Source: Wyeomyia smithii (taxonomy: Eukaryota; Arthropoda; Insecta; Diptera; Culicidae). From it: a DNA stretch of 64,000 nucleotides. A model generated the notes under the pieces. That model made no database searches and was not told the DNA's origin. It worked only from the letters and a program-made list of their open reading frames with translations. How positions within the stretch are numbered: position 1 is the stretch's first letter; every line of letters begins with the position of its first letter. This document shows positions 1 to 11,869 of this stretch, one piece after another. Location: assembly GCF_029784165.1 (NCBI RefSeq), contig NC_073696.1, positions 235,291,271-235,355,270 on the forward strand. The letters run 5' to 3'. Made by a program: the position numbers and the translations under genes.

Positions 1-272
1 ACCTTCTTTAGTCTTTGCCATGATGCTATAAGCTTGGTAACTCGTCTAACAACGTTCCGCTTGAGCTGATGCGGGAAACCAGCCCGATCCCAAATTGCCA
101 TTGCCTCGGTAGACACATTCTGAACACTTTGTCCCTTCGATGATTTCTGATTTTCCAGGTGGTACCGGAAGTTACTGATGATCTCAAGCTGCGACGGAAA
201 ATGATTTTTGGGCAGGTTCTTTCTTGCTATGCCGGACATCAGATCGTATTTGAGCTTCGTTTTCGGCGACAT
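1..272 (-). CDS. Partial unrecognised open frame leaving the left edge
   Basis: Reading the minus strand from ATG at 272-270, the frame stays open for 90 codons to the window edge without a stop. It begins MSPKTKLKYDLMSGIARK and continues as a basic, helix-rich protein containing EAMAIWDRAGFP and a Lys/Arg-rich stretch ending KLIASWQRLKK. Ninety codons open in AT-rich DNA, with sensible composition, suggest a coding remnant. I do not recognise the family with certainty. The charged helical style resembles N-terminal parts of invertebrate transposon-associated proteins, but that is an impression only. The upstream side (positions above 272) shows no obvious core promoter. It could be a first exon, a host gene start or a transposon fragment; the rest lies outside the window. 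Confidence 0.5.
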   Translation of the reverse strand, partial: MSPKTKLKYDLMSGIARKNLPKNHFPSQLEIISNFRYHLENQKSSKGQSVQNVSTEAMAIWDRAGFPHQLKRNVVRRVTKLIASWQRLKK

Positions 273-1195
273 GATAAGTTATTGTTCTATTTCCCGTGAC
301 TTCTAGAGATTAACTGATAATGAAATATTTGTCGGAGACGGAGTGTATTTGTTCACTACCTCCTAAACTTTCTCATTTCTCTGTAGAGAGCTGAGTAATG
401 AGAGCACGCATACGTAAATAGCCTTTGTTCAACGATCCCTGGATCGTGGGACGAAAAATATTGCTATTGTTTCATTGTATCTACCAAGGAGTTAGTTTAA
501 TAACGATTGCAATAAAGCAGACTTGCAACCTATTGTTCCCTATGCGGTGTATAAAAAATGTACAAGTACTTTGCTATGAATAGGCGTAATCATTTGTGCG
601 GTTTAGTGGTGGGTCGTAGCAATTTTGGTTAATGTGTTGTCGAATACTAGATTTTAAATAATTATTCATAAAGTTCGGCAGTAAATATATAAGTAGTAAA
701 TCACGAATAACTTTGTTGGGGTTAAGGATAGCCATATTGTGTCTTCGGCAAAGTTATTCCCCACTAAATTTCCCATCTTTTGACGGTATTGAACTTTATA
801 TGGCTCAATGTACGGTACCCACTTCAAACGATTGAATGCTGGAATTTTTTAAAATATCAACTTTTTCGATAATTTAAAAATACATAATGCATGCTTGGGA
901 CCCTGAACAGCTCTGAACAAAAATTTGGCTTATAGTTTGAACCCTAAAGAATCCATTAGAAATAATAAGACATAACGATTCATTGAAATTTGAAGTGTTA
1001 GATTGTTTTAAAAAAAACATGTTCAAAAACCTGACTTTTTTCAAATATCCCGCTTGTGCACCCCTTAAACATCATTTCCTAAAGTTTTCGCCCTTCTAAA
1101 GATTTTTTCTGACACCCTAAACTTTCATTTTAAGGGTGAGCCCGCATGTTTCCAGACATCATGCAATTTTGGGACAGCCTAGTGCACACACTCTA
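273..1195. other. AT-rich stretch, no gene recognised
   Basis: No open frame, splice-like structure or bounded repeat is evident. The sequence has long A/T runs and scattered stops in all frames. Confidence 0.5.
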
Positions 1196-1860
1196 TATAC
1201 ACAACACATGCCCGCTGGATGATGGTGACTTCTCGAATCACCTGGCGGTGCGATTCTCGTTCAGTTTTTGGCTGTATTCACCCAACGATACCTGAGTTGG
1301 ATTACCGCTGGTAGGATCCAACTCAGATCGAAGGGGAGCCGAACTAAAAAAGCTAGGAACTACAGTTGACCACTACCACCTGCCGCTGCTACTGTTTGCC
1401 GCTGCTGCTCGCTGCTAGTAAACTGAGCTTGCTTAAGGAGAAGCAGTCTCTTATATAGCACAACGATTGCATTCCCGACTAACTAGATACTCCATTCTGT
1501 CGTCCTTTTTAGGGAAAGGCAGCAAGCGACCAATCAAAGGTCGACATTTGCGTTTAGACAAGGTTCAACAATTTTCAATAGTACAATAGTTCGAACAATC
1601 AGATTACAATTTTCTGCATTTGGACGGGTGCTTAGATGATTTTTCAATCGATTACTGCAAAAATGATGGAAATCGATTGGATATTGACTGAGTTGAAATC
1701 GTTTGAAATTGGACAATTTTCGTGACGCTTTCGATGGTTTCGGTTTTCGAAATTGGATCCCTGTATTGAAGTTGGACCCCTGTATATGTTGCTGTAAGAC
1801 GTATTCTACGTCAAAAAGAAACTGAGTATTGAACAATGAAAGTGGTGGAGCTCTTGGTAT
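1196..1860 (-). repeat. Dispersed TATA/CCAAT-bearing repeat, copy 1
   Basis: One of about five related copies in the window (others near 32.5-33.9, 34.2-34.5, 55.0-55.5 and 57.2-57.6 kb). Shared landmarks are a CCAAT motif (1530-1534) within CAATCAAAGGTCG, TTTTCAATAGTACAATAG at about 1573-1590, and a TTATATAGC element at 1451. On the minus strand these stand in promoter-like order: ATTGG, then TATATAA, then a GCAGC-rich stretch. No gene follows. The copy ends near the conserved GTATTCTAC motif at about 1801. The family is unidentified. Candidates are a retrotransposon promoter or LTR fragment, or a host promoter carried by duplication. Confidence 0.6.
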
Positions 1861-1895
1861 CTACTTTCATCCGACACGAAAAGAATTTAATTATA

Positions 1896-3159
1896 GACCG
1901 TTCCGATGATTATAAATACACTCACGATCAACCGTCATTTCAAATAACGTGCAGTATTCAACCAAACGTTGGCTGCGTCCTGTTGTTTACATCCAAAAAA
2001 AAACTGACGCTGTCATTTTTTCTAACATTTAGTGCGAAATTTTGAAAATGCGTGGCCTTTCAACCGAGCAAAGAAAGCGAATTGTGCACAAATGGGGCAC
2101 CGTGAGTGGCCTTTCTATAAGAAAATTAGCCAGAGAAGAAGGTATAAGTGTCGGAGCAGTTCAAACCGCATTTCGGAAGTATTGTGAAGAGTGCACATTT
2201 ACTGATGCCCCAAGACGTGGTAGAAAACCCGGGCCTGTTGATCCCACAATGGACAAAAAGGTTAAGGAATACTACAAGCGGCATCCTTCAGTATCAGTAC
2301 GAGATGTGGCGTGCCAAGGGAAGAATGGGTCTGCAGACCCGTCGGAAGCAGAAGCAGCCAAAACGAAATCCAAAACAAGCTGAATCTGTGAAACCGAGAG
2401 CTCGGAAACTTTATGACAAACTTCTGACCAAAAAAATGGGGTGTGTTATCATGGATGACGAAACCTACAGAAAACTGGACTAGAAGACTCTGCCAGGACC
2501 GCAATTTTATACATCACCGAAGGGAAAGGATGTCCCTGGACCAGTGAAAGCCATTTACACCGAAAAATTCGGCAAGAAGGTAATAGTTTGGCAGGCCATT
2601 TGTGAATGTGGGAAAATATCTCGTCCATTCATTACGAATGACACAATGAATGGTAAAATTTACGTGAAAGAGTGTTTGCAGAAAAGGTTGTTACCCATGG
2701 TTAAGCAGCATAACAATCCTCCAATCTTTTGGCCCGATCTTGCTTTCTGCCATTACTCTAAGGATGCACTAGGGTGGTATAAAACAAATAATGTCACATG
2801 TGTCCCAAAGGAGATGAATCCTCCAAACTGCCCTGAAATTCTCCCTATTGAAACTTTTTGGGCTTTGACCAAGGCAAAGCTGAGGAAATATGTCAAACCA
2901 GCGGACAATGTTGAAAAATTTAAATAAGATTGGCTTAAAGTGGTAAAAATGGTCGAAGAACACACTGTGCAAAAGCTTATGAGTAGTGTTAAGAGAAAAG
3001 TTAGAGAACTCGCGTATCCTACGAAAAATAATCCCAACTTGAATTAAAACTGGAAAGAAAACACTTATTATCTATATTTCAGAATAAAATGACCCGAAAA
3101 ATCCTATATTTTTTGTTTTATTCAAGAAAGAAGATGTATTTATAATTTCCGGAACAGTC
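1896..3159 (+). mobile_element. Tc1/mariner element of the DD37E type with both TIRs
   Basis: The ends are inverted repeats of 25 bp: 1896-1920 and the complement of 3135-3159 match at 21 of 25 positions (shared core ATTATAAATACA). The 1264-bp span between them holds a transposase frame. Left of the element is a TA, as expected for this superfamily, but the right flank reads TT, so the TA duplication is no longer intact. DD37E elements are known from mosquitoes (ITmD37E). The assignment rests on the residue count in the transposase below. The element is dead: the transposase carries one frameshift and two stops. Confidence 0.9.
2048..3047 (+). pseudogene. DD37E transposase, frameshifted with two internal stops
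   Basis: This would catalyse cut-and-paste transposition in the nucleus using a DDE RNase H-like fold. The first ATG is 2048. An N-terminal helix-turn-helix (STEQRKRIVHKWG ... IRKLAREEGIS) is followed by a basic GRKPGP linker. A frameshift near 2310 moves the frame. The next part has the first catalytic Asp in MDDETY at about 2453-2470, an in-frame TAG at 2481, then the second Asp in WPDLAFCHYS and the Glu in LPIETFW. I count 37 residues between that Asp and Glu, which gives DD37E. A TAA at 2925 precedes the C-terminal tail. About 332 codons in all, the usual mariner length. All three catalytic residues survive, so the copy is fairly young. Confidence 0.88.
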
Positions 3160-3880
3160 TTGCTTGTGATTGGTTAGCCACTACTTTCCTAAAAGATTTA
3201 TGATTCTTTTTTTCAGTGGTATGCAATTGAAAACATAAGCTAACTGTTACACAAAAAGTTCGCAGAAACCTTCACTTAGGTGACATCCATAAATTACGTA
3301 ACGCAAAAACAATTTTTGGACCCCTACCCTCCATATGTAACGCAACATAACGCCAACGCCTACCCCCTCATAAAAATTACGTAACGCAAAGCAAATTCTT
3401 CTACAAATTTGCTTAATAAAAAGGCGAATTTTTAGAGAGTCTCTCCAGCGGCTTTTTGTTACGTAACGTTGATCTTACCGTTTAATAGGAGTAACATAAA
3501 ATGCATGTGGAACCTCAGCATACCACTCTACTAAACTAATACGTAGTCCTACGTCAAACACGCTGCTAAATGTAAAAAATAGGTTTTTATACTTGATCTT
3601 AATTTGCACCCAGAAAAGAAAAAAGGTTTGAATAGATCAACCGAAGGAAAATGAGTTTTTGAAATTGTAAAAAAAGCATTTTAAATTTTGAAAAGGCCAA
3701 AAAAGAAATAGAGCGTTTCTGAAGTCCACAAAAAGTCAGAAAAGGACATCCAATTTAACGTATGTAATAAAACATGGACATAAATTGCCAATTTTCCATG
3801 GGTTAACCCCCACACACACTGACGAAACTACCCATGCAGCATCAATCATAGTAACCCATGGGTCAGCAGAAGAAAATTGA
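3160..3880. repeat. Repeat with ACGTAACGC motifs
   Basis: AATTACGTAACGC occurs at about 3291-3303 and again near 3377, with TTACGTAACG inverted at about 3459. The AT-rich filler between them is consistent with a decayed MITE. A second imperfect inverted pair around CCATGGGTTA lies at about 3797 and 3858. No coding content. Confidence 0.4.
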
Positions 3881-3939
3881 CAGCTCTATCAGTCGAGCTC
3901 TAATTGTCATTGCGAAAACAGTGAAGCTACTCCGTTCAG

Positions 3940-4400
3940 AAGTGTGGCGCGTCGAAAACAGACATCGTGCGGCACTTTATGAACGCCGGATATGCCCGTT
4001 CCGGCATTTATAACATTTTATCACTATTGAACAACAATCAGAGCTTCAGAGCATCGAAAGAAAGCCCGGTGGCTGAATATCGATATGATACCCAAGTCGG
4101 CGAATCAGTCCAACGTCCCCCAGCTGCGTCTCGTCGACGTTCTATCGATTTTGGGCAAACCTGAAGCATAAGATTTACTCTAACAATTTTATTGTGGAAG
4201 CTGAGGAGGAATTGATAGAAAAACGAAGGATGAACTAAAAACATGCCTATACGCATGTTTTGGTCCACCATGGTGAATGTTCTGGTTAACTGTCGGAAGG
4301 TCGATCGCAAGGGCGTACATTTTTTATTAACAAGTGAGCTAATATAATTACCTTCCATGAGAAATTTAACAAACTCAATTATCTATCTTAGTTTCCGAAT
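3940..4400 (+). pseudogene. Mariner-type transposase relic, copy A, internally deleted
   Basis: The 5' part encodes KTDIVRHFMNAGYARSGIY followed by a leucine-rich HTH segment up to the KP box near 4068. The sequence then jumps straight to the C-terminal part (remnants of the PKSAN...IDFWANLKHK region, about 4080-4260), so the catalytic core is deleted. The 3' part is closely related to copy B at 13.6-14.3 kb, and both run into ATTACCTTCCAT and CAACTCAATTTTC-like ends. No terminal inverted repeat is clear. Inactive. Confidence 0.75.
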
Positions 4401-4469
4401 CCGAATCATCCGAAAATAGTCTAAATAGTTAGTTCAAAACAAATAGTTAAATTTAACGGACAACACTCA

Positions 4470-5357
4470 AATCCGATTCTAGTCATTTCTAGTGTCCTCC
4501 AAGGCATTCCCTTAGGATCTTTTCTTTTCATCTTGTACGTTAACAAGATTTCCTTTATTCTCAAAAAACGAAAAGTTTTAATTTATGCCGACGATATGAA
4601 GCTCTTTTTGTATATAAGAAATTAAGAAGACATCAATGCATTCCAGAATGAAATACACATATTCTACGCACGGTGTAAAAGAAGCTTCCTAGAGCTAAAT
4701 GTAAAAAACCAACCTTATATCATTCTATCGAAAAAGAACAACATCAAACATTACAATCTCATTAGGAAATCAAACTGTAGCAAATTGTGAAAGAGTTAGA
4801 GACTTAGGAATTGTCTTAGACTCCAAACTAACCTTCATTGACCATTACAGCACAATAATCTTTGTAGAACAACTTACTAGGCTATATAAAGCGCGTTTGT
4901 TACAACTTTCTGGATCCGTATACCATCAAAACATTTCATATAGCCTATGTAAGATCAATACTGGAATTCTGAAGCATTGTAAGCATAATCACATACAACG
5001 AAAGAATATAATCAGTACAAAGGCTATTTCAGTTTATGCTCTTCGTAAAGTAGGTTGCACATAATTTCCTCTTCCATCATATGAAGCACGTTGCATGCCC
5101 ATAGACATACAATCATTGAAAGAGCGTCGTAAATTTGCAATAGTGTCATTTGTAAACGACATCGTTTCACAGCCATTGATTCAGCTACACGTTTATCTAA
5201 ACTAAATTTAAACGATTATATTCGACAACTTCGAAATCGAAACATGCAATCGCAACGCTTATTGAACGAAAAATAATTTGTAGGTAAACATTTTATCAGA
5301 ATATTGTATATTGTCTACTTCTGATTGACGAAATAAATAAATAAATAAAATGGAGAA
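4470..5357 (+). pseudogene. Decayed non-LTR reverse transcriptase, 5'-truncated
   Basis: In shifting frames the + strand encodes VLQGIPLGSFLFILYVN followed by the RT active-site box YADDMKLFL (about 4585-4611), then a C-terminal region with RDLGIVLDSKLTF (about 4798-4836) and a basic tail. Stops and frameshifts are frequent. The fragment ends in an AAATA-repeat tail (about 5328-5350), the style of 3' end seen in CR1/Jockey-group elements. This is an old, dead 3' fragment; clade assignment is tentative. Confidence 0.75.
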
Positions 5358-5359
5358 GA

Positions 5360-8280
5360 AACATTTATTAAGACAGAAAAAAGTTTCAAAAGTAAATGAT
5401 TTAAATGTAACTCAAATTTTCAACTTCTGAAAGTCACAAAATGACAAAAAATTGAGCACAGGCTATCATGTGCTTCAAACGCTTCTAAACGTGGACAGAA
5501 AACATATACAAAAATTGTTCAAAAATGTTCAAAATAGTGAACAAACACATCCAAGTGCGGGAAAAATGTTTCTAAATTAGGTACACCATGGAGAAAAGAA
5601 AACTCCACTCAAGTCCAGAGAAGCTGTTAATGGAAAAGATTTGAAAATGATAAACAACTAAACTGAGCTTAAAATAACGATAGAACGAGCCTCAAAAAAT
5701 TGCAAATTTTTAGTTGTCGCCCATTAGTATCCTCAAGTTACAAAATGAATTCGTGTGAGTTGGACGTTTCTTTTAAGGAACATCGAGAGACGAATAGAGA
5801 AATGCTATGGCCACTATGGGACTTCAGCAGAGTCTCTTTATTTGGAACGCATATCTAGAAAATGACATCTTTCCGACATTCAAATTTATTTTTCTTGAAG
5901 ATTATAAGTGAAATCCTCCGAATTCAACGTTGAAGTTTTTAAATTATATATTTTGAAAGTAAGAAGAGTCGAAATTTCTCACACATTACATACTATGACT
6001 AAAATCGGGGTTTTTCTTTAGGATTCACAATTTAACATCTTCTAAAAAAGGGGGAACAGATCGAGATCATTATTTCAATTCATTCCCAAGAATAGCTTCA
6101 TACTGTCAGCGTATTTCAAAAATATATAATTGATATTAATAAATTAAATAATATGGTGATGAAAATAAAGTTATCTGCAGATGTAACCAAAATTTGAATT
6201 GATGATTTTCATAAGGATTTGGCTCCTGGCTCTGAAGTTATGCGGATAAACGTATGCCAATGACTGTCAATTTTTTGAAGAAACTTTGCTTTCAGGAAGG
6301 TTTCTATCCAACGTTAAAGAAATTGTTAAATTTAGAAGTTCTTGTCAAAAGTAATTCCTGTTTTAATACCCAAAAATGTATTGAAGATTGCATTGAATTT
6401 GTATTTCATTATGACTTTTTTCTTAATTCAGACACTGATTCATAATGGTCTGGTTGAATGTTTAAATTAATTTTCAAATGCGAATAACTTTCAAGCTCGA
6501 AAGCTTCCGAAACATCGAACATATACAATGATCAACTCAAATGTTTATTTCTCTTTTTTGCTGATCTTGAGAGGTAACAGATAAAAAAATAATTCGGATA
6601 TTGTGAGTAAAATATTGAAAAAGATCCTATCACACCTCTAGGTTAAATTATAAATTCAAAAGATTTCCTACTTTTCTTAGCAATTTTATCCTCCATCATA
6701 ATCACGACTAAACAAAAATGAATGGGAATTGTAAAAATAGCAAATTGTGAAAAGGCGTTTTATGAGAAATATATTAGACCCTGCGAAGAAATCTTGATAA
6801 CTTCACTCCGCATTTTTTATCACCCAAAACATCATTTATTTTGCCAGCAGTACAAGATATAATAGTAACAACCGTGGATAGTTTTAGTTTCAGAAAAAAT
6901 AATTCTAACCGATCATTGCTCAAGTATTTGATAACCAAATTCACTACGCTAGGCGAATAACGCCTCGCAGCTCTTGAAAGTGGATTAAAATAACCGCACT
7001 TATTTCGAACGAACGGAAACACAGTATGAACTAGTTTTGTTCCAGGAAACGTTTGTTATATGTATGCAGATTTGTCCAAAAATTAGAATAATGACGATGG
7101 GCTTTTTTTTTCAGCACGAACTTTCGGTGTGGTTCTGCCCCGCCTCACTTCTGATGATATTTTAATTAAGTGGCGGGTTTGTGTTACCATGCTCGAACGG
7201 AAAAAAGTGGTTGGACATTTGAAACCATCGAAGAATTTGAACTTCACGAGTTCGAATGGAATTGGAATGTGATAGTAAATTATTCTGTATCAGTGAACAA
7301 TCGCGCACGTGCGTTACGATCTAAACCACTCGTAGTCTTTTCAGTTGAAATGGATAATGGAAAAATGCCATCACTACCGCAGTACATCCCCCCCCCCCCA
7401 GTGACAATATGCTACATTCCAAATGTTTCAATATATGTACACAATGACATGTGGAATGTTGCAGCATATTAGTCCTATCGGGCACTTTCTTTCCGCAGTT
7501 CCGCTCGGGGTTGACCTTCGATATTATCGTACGTTGGTGGCGTCGAACGGTCGTCAGAGCAACAGACAACCGATGTCTACGGCAAGAAGAAATTCCTATA
7601 TTATCCATTGAAAAATATTTAGTTTCTCCATGGTGACAATAGCAAAAAAAAATTTTGCAATGAATTTGGCGTAAACTTCACGTTTTCAGTTGAGTACTAT
7701 TGCATGTTTCTGTCGTTTTCATTGCTGCATTCCCCGAATTTTCCTCCGTTCGGAACGAGTATTTTCTCCTCACACAATCAATATGCTCCAGCTACATCCA
7801 CGGTAGAACGCAAAATAGATTCTGTATCCCATGCACGTGCACTAATTTCCGATAATTCCGGTTTCAGGTTCAATCGAAACATGAGGATGAAAAAGTTCGA
7901 TTGAAACTTGAAAAAGGAACAGCAAGAAAATTGAACCTGGAGACTATAACCTCGGGTTTCCTTGATGAAACAATAAATGTGAACTTACTTCAACTGGCGT
8001 ATGTCGCAGCTTCGCAAACGATAAAATTCCAAACAAAATTATGCATCGTAAAGTACTGGAACACGCCGAGTTCAATGTGATAAATGAGTTGTTCTAGTTA
8101 GTTGTTCTGCTTATCAAGCTTGATGCGAAAATAGGCTAGGATGACCCACGCGCAAACAAGTGACGGCGACAGTGACGGTCAAAAGTTTGTTTCTCACACT
8201 TATGAATCTAGACGAGCAAAAATTTGATTCTCCAATCAGTCGCCACTGTTCTTCTTCTAGAAATCCTAGCTACCAAGTGA
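5360..8280. other. AT-rich region, no gene recognised
   Basis: No supported gene. Open frames here are 60-100 codons, overlap on both strands and lack recognisable motifs. A 12-base C run sits at 7388-7399. Confidence 0.5.
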
Positions 8281-8289
8281 CGTAACGAG

Positions 8290-8395
8290 TCTGATATATA
8301 CATAAAAAGCAACCGAGTGCAGAACGGGCACGAATTGCGAGCTGCGATTCTGCCAACTTGCACCGAACGACGAACATCATGGTTTGTTGTTGTCC
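8290..8395 (+). promoter_or_regulatory. Possible core promoter and short 5' leader
   Basis: TATATACATAAAAAGC starts at about 8295. About 30 bases on comes a GC-richer leader with no upstream ATG until ACATCATGG at about 8378. A GTGACGTAAC motif (CRE-like) lies just upstream at about 8277. The spacing is right for an insect TATA promoter with a short leader, and GTTTGT directly after the ATG could be a 5' splice site. No downstream exon was found, so this is a candidate only. Confidence 0.25.
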
Positions 8396-8399
8396 GCTA

Positions 8400-11300
8400 T
8401 TTGCGTTTCGGATTAGAATAATTTAAATTGTAAGCGCGCTATTATGATAATTTTGTGACGAATTGCGATGCCCACAACTTATCTCACAATGATGCAGTGT
8501 GATAATGGGTCGTATGAAAAAAATGCGTATCTTTCGAAATTTATGTAGTTCAGTGCATGGTTTTTTTTTGCTTTGAGCAATTACCTGTTATAGAAATATT
8601 TCCTGTCCACATCAGAATGCGTATATCGAATTAGTTTTTCGCCAATCAAAAGTTATATATTTTATATTAACACGTTTTTTTCTGAAAGCTGGTCATGAAC
8701 ATTCATTAAATAAAACTTGTACTATGAGATCCGATTACAAAAAAATTTCGAGAGCGTTTTTGTGAAACACCCTCTCATAATTCAGTAGTACTTTGTGGGG
8801 GGTTAAGGCCATACTAACCAACTTTGCACACTTAATTTTCCGAAAATAAAGTATTTCAACTTTTTTTCGTAAAACGATGAATTTTGAATTTTCATTTAAA
8901 AATATTTGAATTTGAGGTCATACACTGCAACAAAGCGATTTTAAAGTTCAAGTTTTTTAAATAGACTTAAGGTTTTGAATTTTAAAATCTGAATGTGTTC
9001 CGACCTTATTGTTTTGAAAAATAATTGCAGTGTTTTATTGTACCCAATAACAGAAAAGTACATTCAGAGTTCAGCATGAAATCATTTAGAGTAAGTTAAA
9101 GACTCCATAGATGTGAACTTGAATCACAAACAGACAGACGTACCACTCCGTACGAAATTCTAAGAAAATTATGGTTCCTACTAACATGTGCGACACCTAC
9201 TGGACATATTTCGCAAAAGATAAATTTTCAGCCTTTCTGCTGTTTTGGCAGCACGGCGCGCGACAACTGTCAACTGAGTTCAAAGGGAAAAGATTAGTTA
9301 ATTTTTTTTGAAACTCCAAGGAGTTTATTCACTTTTGACACTCTCATTCCAGCTTCTTCAGAGTAATCAAGAGGCGTGAGCTGAGTAGATTTTGGTTATT
9401 TTTTCGTTTCTATTAGGTTTTTGAAGGGATAAAAATTTTGAGAATATCAAAATTGCGGATGCATCATATTTTAATGAAACAAATCGTAAAAAGCATTTAA
9501 CTCGTTCTCATCACCTACTTCTTAATCAATCAATCAAATTTCCAAATTATCAGTGAACAGCATGATTAATAATGAGCTTTCAGTATCGCCTTGCGGTATC
9601 TAAAAAAATGCTACAGTAACCAAAACAGTTCTTATCAATTGAATCCAAGGAATAATGTCAGTCAGTGCACACGTTCAAACGGATTTGGTCCACGAACGCA
9701 AATTGGCGACTTAATAATACACACATACGCACACCCTTTAATGACAAGCAGCACCGCACCAGTCAGGCGAGTGAAAGCGGCACCAGCAGAGTGGACCAGT
9801 GAAATGGCTACAGTACATATTTCATCGTTTCATTGCTATCAAAATAGACGGAAGGCCGGAAATTGTACATGAAACTCAATTCGCACCGCAAACGGCGTGA
9901 TAAAACGTCTGATAATGGCAGCGCAACAGACTAATCACGGCTCGTTGCGGCTCGATTCGGCCGTACTGATGATGGTGGGGTGTTTTTTGATATTTTAGCG
10001 GATTTGCAACGTTATCTCATCGGGAACCAGCTCAACGCACACGCTAAAGTGAAATGAGCCTAACAGTTTAGAGAATTATTTTTTTTACAAAAGTCATGCA
10101 GGAAAGTGCTAACAATTCCTCCGCCTGTGACCTTCACCCGTGCATAATCAAATGCGTTAAATGCAGTAGAATCCACACGAGCGGTACATTCATTCGGTGC
10201 TCCATTCAGAGACAGATGCGTGTCATCGGGCTACATAACTCCCATTCACCAAATCAAGTGCCGGTTCTGATTCATGAATAACATTCCCCAGGCCGATTCG
10301 CGACGATTTAATTATAAAGCAGCAGCGCTGACTCGGAGCGACCTACACCTAGTTAACCAGCGGCACGCGTGGAGGCCCGTGACATCCTGGCCCCCGGGTT
10401 GACACGTCTCGAGCCGGTTAGCATCCGGTCGCACAGCACAATAGGGCGACGCGTTCTCCAACAATAGTGCTTGCTAAATGGTTGCATGAATGCATGCTGT
10501 GAACCCGCAACGGACGGATTCGCGCCTAAGCTTCGGGTAGCTGGACTGTAGAAATGACTTGTCTATGGCTCTTTCATCGGCTTGACATGCGGATCCCAAC
10601 AGGGGCATGTCACTAGACAGCATACATCATAAATGGAAACGCAGTTGGTGCATAATGAGCTGCCAGTAGCAGTCGGCTGACTGGTCGTCAAATAAAGGGG
10701 GGAGGGAACTTAATTAACATGAATCAATAATTAAGCTGCTGTGTCGATGACGGTGCGGTCGGTGGTGTGACCAACCAATGCGGGTTGATTGGCGAGAAAA
10801 TTGGAACGGATTGCATCTGATTCGATCTTCTGATGTATTCTATAATGATAGGGTAGCTAGTGTCACTGTGTGTTAAGCTGTAACAGGTATATATTTTTAT
10901 TCGAAATCCTTTTTTGCTTTTACAAAATTTGGTGATGCTCAATTTTGAATTGTAGAACTAGAGATTTTTTGTTATTTCCCCTGATTAGTGGATTCATGCA
11001 TTGAGCAATTCTTGCTAAAAGCGTCGCTCGAGGTCTTTCAAGAGGATATTTGTGTGTTTAAATGATTGAATATATAAAAAAATGACTGGAGAGTAACGAA
11101 CTGCAAACTGCAGTGCTTTTACAGTGAGTCTCTTGGGCGAATATCAAATGAAGCGAGCATCTTAGTAAGAAAGTAGATTGCGTTTTTGTCAAATTCGCTT
11201 TGCACCTCGAAACTAAAAAATAATAAAAATAAACCCAGGCGCCTCTCCGCATCACATTCTCTCAAGAAAACTCAAGTTGTCTCTGTTGTTTTATCTCAGC

Positions 11301-11430
11301 AGCGCGCACTGCAGTGTACTTCTGTGTATTCTCACTAGAATGGTTCACGACTCGTGTTCCTCTCGGCAGTTAGTGAGTTATTTTTTTCTGCGAAAACACG
11401 GCACAAAGCAAGAGCAAAAACTTGGTGCAA
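8400..11430. other. Mostly unique-looking sequence without a recognised gene
   Basis: No supported gene. About 9.6-10.7 kb is noticeably richer in G and C than its surroundings and has few repeats. That may mark non-repetitive host intergenic or intronic DNA. The frames of 93 and 61 codons there have no recognisable motif. Confidence 0.4.
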
Positions 11431-11444
11431 CAAATTGCTACGCA

Positions 11445-11791
11445 GCGGGGGCCTAGTGTGGTTGGTAACGTCTCCGCCAACCACGCTCGACGCCTGGGTT
11501 CGAATCCCACCGCCGACATAGGTGTCGATGGTTGTGAGGTGGCGTGATCCACTCCCAACCAACCCAACTGGTCTAGATTCAATCCTAGCCGACAGCGGGA
11601 GATTTTCTGAGGCGAAAAATCTCTGGGGTCACACCTTCCATCGCATGAGGAAGTAAAGCCGTTGGCGCCAGTCCGTTAATAAACGGGTCGTGAGTTAGGG
11701 TCCTGGGTGTGGAGTCGCCTCCCGGGCGTCGGTGATTGGCCACAACCGTGGCGGAACTAGACCGACGGAAAATAAGCGAGAATAAAAAAAA
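11445..11791 (+). mobile_element. tRNA-derived SINE with 13-bp target-site duplication
   Basis: The element starts GGGGCCTAGTGTGG. It carries an RNA polymerase III B-box (GGGTTCGAATCCC at about 11497-11509) and ends in a poly-A tail. It is flanked by perfect copies of AAATTGCTACGCA at 11432-11444 and 11792-11804. The tRNA-like head, A-rich tail and long duplication define a SINE inserted by target-primed reverse transcription. It resembles the Feilai-type SINEs known from Aedes, but I cannot confirm the family name without a database. Confidence 0.92.
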
Positions 11792-11869
11792 AAATTGCTA
11801 CGCACAGCGGTTATGTCGGAGCAGAAGTGTGGTAAATTTCAACTTCGCTTTTCCACATACTGAGGCAAA

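Noticed and set aside
3780..3900. Inverted CCATGGGTTA pair as a MITE
   Set aside because: Arms are short and imperfect and no target duplication was found.
7170..7640. Cluster of overlapping 60-100 codon frames on both strands
   Set aside because: No motif, no start context and mutual overlap; consistent with chance.
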